From assembly GCA_937959315.1 (NCBI GenBank), contig CALGRC010000116.1, forward strand, positions 1 through 9,731: DNA of 9,731 bases. Reading direction: 5' to 3'. Shown in pieces: positions 7,326 through 9,731 of the stretch. The position numbers and the translations under genes were made by a program. Below the pieces are notes generated by a model that made no database searches, was not told where the DNA came from, and saw only the letters and a list, made by a program, of their open reading frames with translations. How positions within the stretch are numbered: the first letter of the stretch is position 1; the number at the start of each line of letters is the position of its first letter. This DNA is from an uncultured Clostridia bacterium. GTDB taxonomy: Bacteria > Bacillota > Clostridia > UMGS1810.

Positions 7326-9117
7326 AAGTATCCGCTCTAAAATCGTCATTATGTTCGTGCTGCTCACCGTTTCGCTGATGATTGTGGTGGGCACTTTTAT
7401 GACCAGTAGTACCGATTCCTTTTACCATGAGGAATTTATGGCACTCATGCATAATGTCTTCACCGATACCGATATCCGGCAGCTAGAAGATACCATGCGG
7501 CAGGATAATGATTTGTCCAAGCTGTTTGACAATATTGAAGCGCATTCGGGACAAATTGGCATCGATTCCTTCCGGAATCTTTATATTCTGGACGGGAAAA
7601 CTGGCAGAGCGATTGATGAGTACAGCACTAATCAGGATTTGGCAAGCTCGCTGGAGGTGTCGCCTAATATTATTGCCGCTATGCGGGGCCGGACCGGCGA
7701 TGTCATCAATGTCAATGCCAAATATATGGATTTTGCTGTGCCGTTGAAGGACACGGATGGTTCTGTCCGCTATATTGTATATGTCAAGGACAGCAAAGAG
7801 GAAACCAATACCATTTTAAAGAAGATTTTTCAAATTATGTTCCAGGCGCTGGTATTGGGGCTGGGGCTGTCGGTGGTATTCGGCGTGATTTTATCGCGTA
7901 CCATCATTTCGCCTATTTTTTCATTGACGCGGAAAGCGGAAAAAATATCGTCGGGCGACTTTGGGGAAACGATTGATGTACAGTCTTCAGATGAAATCGG
8001 GCGGCTCACGCAGACGTTTAACGACATGTCCTCGGAACTGCGGGAGACGCTGCGTGCCATTCAAAGTGAAAAAGATAAGCTTGAGACCATTTTGCTTTAT
8101 ATGACAGATGGCATTATCGCGTTTGACGCAACGGGCGCAGTGCTGCACATCAATCCGACAGCACGGCAAATGCTGCAATTGGATGGAAAAGAGGGGCTCC
8201 GGTTTGCATCGATCTTTGACGGGGAAGATATCAGCTTGGCGCAGTTAACCTTTTTGGAACACAACCGCAGCAGGGAATATGAAATGACGCGCAATGGGCG
8301 GGAGCTGAAATGTTACTTTGCCACATTCCAGACCAATGATGCGGCAAGCGGGATTGTGGTGGTGCTGCAGGATGTGACCGAACAGCAGAAGCTGGACAAT
8401 GCCCGGCGGGAATTTGTTGCCAATGTGTCGCACGAACTGCGCACGCCGATTACAGCGGTGAAAAGCTATGCGGAAACGATGCTGTACGAATTGCATGAAA
8501 ATGAATTTGATAAAGATGAATTTATGACTTTTTTGCAGGTCATCAATGATGAATCTGATCGGATGACACGGCTGATTAAGGATTTGCTGCTTCTGTCCCG
8601 GCTGGATTACAACCAGATGAAAGGGAAAAATGAGCAGTTTGACCTAGCTGGCCTGATAGAGAGCCTGGTGAAAAAACTGGAAATTTCAGCAAAGGAAAAG
8701 GCACAAACGCTGACCTATGAACGTATCAATGCCCTGCCGGTATTTTACGGGGACAAAGACCGGATTGCACAGGTTTTGGTGAACATCTTATCCAATGCCA
8801 TCAAATATACACCAGAAGGCGGGAGCATCACTGTAACGTCGCTGTGTATGTATGAATCGGCGTATATCAAAATAAAAGATACGGGGATTGGCATCCCGGC
8901 GGAAGATTTGAACCATATTTTTGAAAGGTTTTACCGGGTGGATAAAGCGCGTTCGCGGCAACAGGGCGGTACAGGCTTAGGCCTTGCCATTGCAAAGGAA
9001 ATTGTTACGTCAGCCGGCGGGGAAATTACCATTCAGAGCCAGTTGGAAAAAGGGACAGAAGTGGTTGTGAAATTGCCTATTTTACAGCCGCCGGATACAA
9101 AAGTTCCAACTTGTTAA
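7318..9117 (+). CDS. walK: Membrane sensor histidine kinase, WalK-like
   Basis: A 599-residue kinase, partner of the preceding regulator. Order: membrane helix at about residues 8-28; extracytoplasmic sensor of about 140 residues with a PAS/Cache-like pattern (LYILDGKTGRAI...MDFAVPLKDTDG); second helix at about 170-191; HAMP at about 194-246; cytoplasmic PAS at about 255-365 (TDGIIAFDATGAVLHINP); HisKA with phosphoacceptor His372 in NVSHELRTP; HATPase_c with N-box Asn489/Asn493, G1 box at Asp521 (DTGIGIP) and G2 box at 550-555 (GGTGLG). This order is that of WalK, and FYRVDKARSR matches its remembered F-box closely; PhoR of clostridia shares the architecture. The ATG at 7318 overlaps the regulator stop by 8 nt and lacks a strong ribosome binding site, suggesting translational coupling. 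The in-frame TTG at 7306 is less likely. All catalytic boxes are intact. No yycH or yycI follows within the window. Confidence 0.87.
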   Translation: MFKSIRSKIVIMFVLLTVSLMIVVGTFMTSSTDSFYHEEFMALMHNVFTDTDIRQLEDTMRQDNDLSKLFDNIEAHSGQIGIDSFRNLYILDGKTGRAIDEYSTNQDLASSLEVSPNIIAAMRGRTGDVINVNAKYMDFAVPLKDTDGSVRYIVYVKDSKEETNTILKKIFQIMFQALVLGLGLSVVFGVILSRTIISPIFSLTRKAEKISSGDFGETIDVQSSDEIGRLTQTFNDMSSELRETLRAIQSEKDKLETILLYMTDGIIAFDATGAVLHINPTARQMLQLDGKEGLRFASIFDGEDISLAQLTFLEHNRSREYEMTRNGRELKCYFATFQTNDAASGIVVVLQDVTEQQKLDNARREFVANVSHELRTPITAVKSYAETMLYELHENEFDKDEFMTFLQVINDESDRMTRLIKDLLLLSRLDYNQMKGKNEQFDLAGLIESLVKKLEISAKEKAQTLTYERINALPVFYGDKDRIAQVLVNILSNAIKYTPEGGSITVTSLCMYESAYIKIKDTGIGIPAEDLNHIFERFYRVDKARSRQQGGTGLGLAIAKEIVTSAGGEITIQSQLEKGTEVVVKLPILQPPDTKVPTC

Positions 9118-9122
9118 GGGAT

Positions 9123-9150
9123 TTTAAACTGATTGTAAACAAACTGTAAC
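9123..9150 (+). promoter_or_regulatory. Triple direct-repeat operator (WalR-type) after the kinase gene
   Basis: TGTAAA (9134-9139)-CAAAC-TGTAAC (9145-9150) is a perfect TGTWAH-N5-TGTWAH site. A third repeat with one mismatch, TTTAAA at 9123-9128, lies exactly 11 nt upstream in phase. The array ends 10 nt before TATAAT at 9161 and covers the place of the -35, where no good -35 hexamer exists. This is the geometry of PhoB-type class II activation. The regulator encoded just upstream is the natural candidate; binding is inferred. Confidence 0.62.
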
Positions 9151-9155
9151 ATCAG

Positions 9156-9175
9156 TATAGTATAATGATACTATA
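9156..9175 (+). promoter_or_regulatory. -10 element inside a palindrome, promoter of the secreted-protein gene
   Basis: Consensus TATAAT at 9161-9166 gives an expected start near 9173. It sits inside a perfect 8-bp inverted repeat, TATAGTAT (9156-9163) and ATACTATA (9168-9175), with a 4-nt spacer. There is no -35 hexamer at the right distance, so the promoter probably needs an activator at the repeats upstream. Confidence 0.6.
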
Positions 9176-9179
9176 TGAA

Positions 9180-9211
9180 ATATGAAAATGGGATGGTTCT
9201 GCTTTTCATAT
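9180..9211 (+). promoter_or_regulatory. Leader stem-loop of the secreted-protein mRNA
   Basis: ATATGAAAA (9180-9188) pairs perfectly with TTTTCATAT (9203-9211) around a 14-nt loop. It would lie close to the 5' end of the transcript, about 50 nt before the start codon, and has no following T tract. It parallels the S-layer leader stem-loop in position and loop length. The role, perhaps mRNA protection, is inferred. Confidence 0.5.
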
Positions 9212-9261
9212 GATAGAATTTTATCTGTGTGCGTGTGTGCATGGGGAATGGGGTGTTTGCT

Positions 9262-9729
9262 ATGAAACGATGGACTGCCAAGCTGGCCGGGGCGCTCGCC
9301 GCCTTGTGCGTGGTTTGTGCATTGCCGGTGCTCGGCTTTGCGTCGCCTGAAACCTTGCGTGCCTCGTATGGCGGCAACTGTAGCTGGCTGCTGGATGTGA
9401 AAAACCCGGAGGGGCCTGCAACGTCAACTTCTAATTCTGTTTGCGTAATTTCCGCTGTGGGAGTTGAAGGGACTACGGTTACTTTGTATTCTTACAATGC
9501 CGCTACCAGCTTGTATGAAAAAATTTATGCAGACGGGGTGCCGCTGGAAGCGGTCATTGGCGCAAGCGGGCTGTATGCGCAGCAGATTACGCTGCACGAT
9601 GGGATGAATAAAATTATGGTTACAGGAACCAACGGCGCAAATGAAGAAGTTATCCGGCTGGATATCAATGTGTTAGGCGCAGGGTTTTTGGATAAAATCA
9701 AGTCGTTTACTGTCAATTTTGGTTTTTAA
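9262..9729 (+). CDS. Small secreted protein with Ig-like beta-sandwich pattern, function unknown
   Basis: A 155-residue predicted exported protein. The signal peptide MKRWTAKLAGALAALCVVC has a likely cleavage site GFA|SP after about residue 31. The cysteines in its core do not form a convincing lipobox. The mature part of about 124 residues has the alternation of bacterial Ig-like domains of the glucodextranase-B type: TSNSVCVISAVGVEGTTVTLYS, then GLYAQQITLHDGMNKIMVTG, then VIRLDINVLG near the end. Two mature cysteines (NCSW and SVCV) could form a disulphide. ATG 9262 is chosen because it begins the signal peptide; in-frame GTG 9229 and ATG 9241 would add an unlikely N-terminal extension. The ribosome binding site (GGGG at 9250-9253) is weak. 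It has its own promoter and operator after the kinase gene. No closer family is recognised. Confidence 0.72.
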   Translation: MKRWTAKLAGALAALCVVCALPVLGFASPETLRASYGGNCSWLLDVKNPEGPATSTSNSVCVISAVGVEGTTVTLYSYNAATSLYEKIYADGVPLEAVIGASGLYAQQITLHDGMNKIMVTGTNGANEEVIRLDINVLGAGFLDKIKSFTVNFGF

Positions 9730-9731
9730 TG
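9729..9731 (+). other. Possible start codon of a following gene, overlapping the stop codon
   Basis: The stop of the secreted-protein gene reads TAATG, so an ATG begins on its last base. This one-base overlap is common in translationally coupled operons. No ribosome binding site is visible before it and the window ends here, so a real downstream gene cannot be confirmed. Confidence 0.25.

Overview
The window looks like chromosomal DNA from a Gram-positive, low-to-mid GC Firmicute, most likely an anaerobic Clostridia-type bacterium. Reasons: a Gram-positive SecG, an abundant SLH-anchored S-layer protein, a WalRK/PhoPR-type two-component pair, strong AGGAGG-type ribosome binding sites, TTG starts, sigma-A-like promoters and U-tailed hairpin terminators. 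The genus cannot be fixed from the sequence alone.

Layout. (1) 1-470: leader and secG, closed by a strong hairpin that also ends the convergent gene. (2) 477-1304 (minus): a Rossmann/DUF2520 protein of unknown substrate, starting at TTG, with its own promoter divergent from pyrG. (3) 1412-3104: pyrG (CTP synthase) with its own promoter. (4) 3105-3330: a dense regulatory region holding an inverted repeat after pyrG, a two-component-type direct-repeat operator, a near-consensus promoter and a long 5' UTR with a stable stem-loop. (5) 3331-6465: a 1044-residue SLH-domain S-layer protein, ended by a textbook terminator. (6) 6548-9117: a promoter and a response regulator/histidine kinase pair overlapping by 8 nt, closest by remembered motifs to WalR/WalK. 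(7) 9118-9731: a second operator, promoter and leader stem-loop, followed by a small secreted protein with an Ig-like beta-sandwich pattern; its stop codon overlaps a possible ATG at the window edge.

How it may work together. The most interesting signal is regulatory. A perfect match to the WalR consensus TGTWAH-N5-TGTWAH lies upstream of the S-layer promoter (3141-3157, minus strand), and another lies just after the kinase gene in the promoter of the secreted Ig-like protein (9134-9150, plus strand, with a third degenerate 11-nt repeat at 9123). Both predicted targets are exported surface proteins, both have leader stem-loops with 14-nt loops, and the regulator/kinase pair sits between them. 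I infer a local cell-envelope regulon in which this kinase controls the S-layer protein and a co-regulated secreted partner. secG, pyrG and the DUF2520 gene look like ordinary neighbours. No RNA genes, CRISPR arrays, insertion sequences or phage genes were seen.
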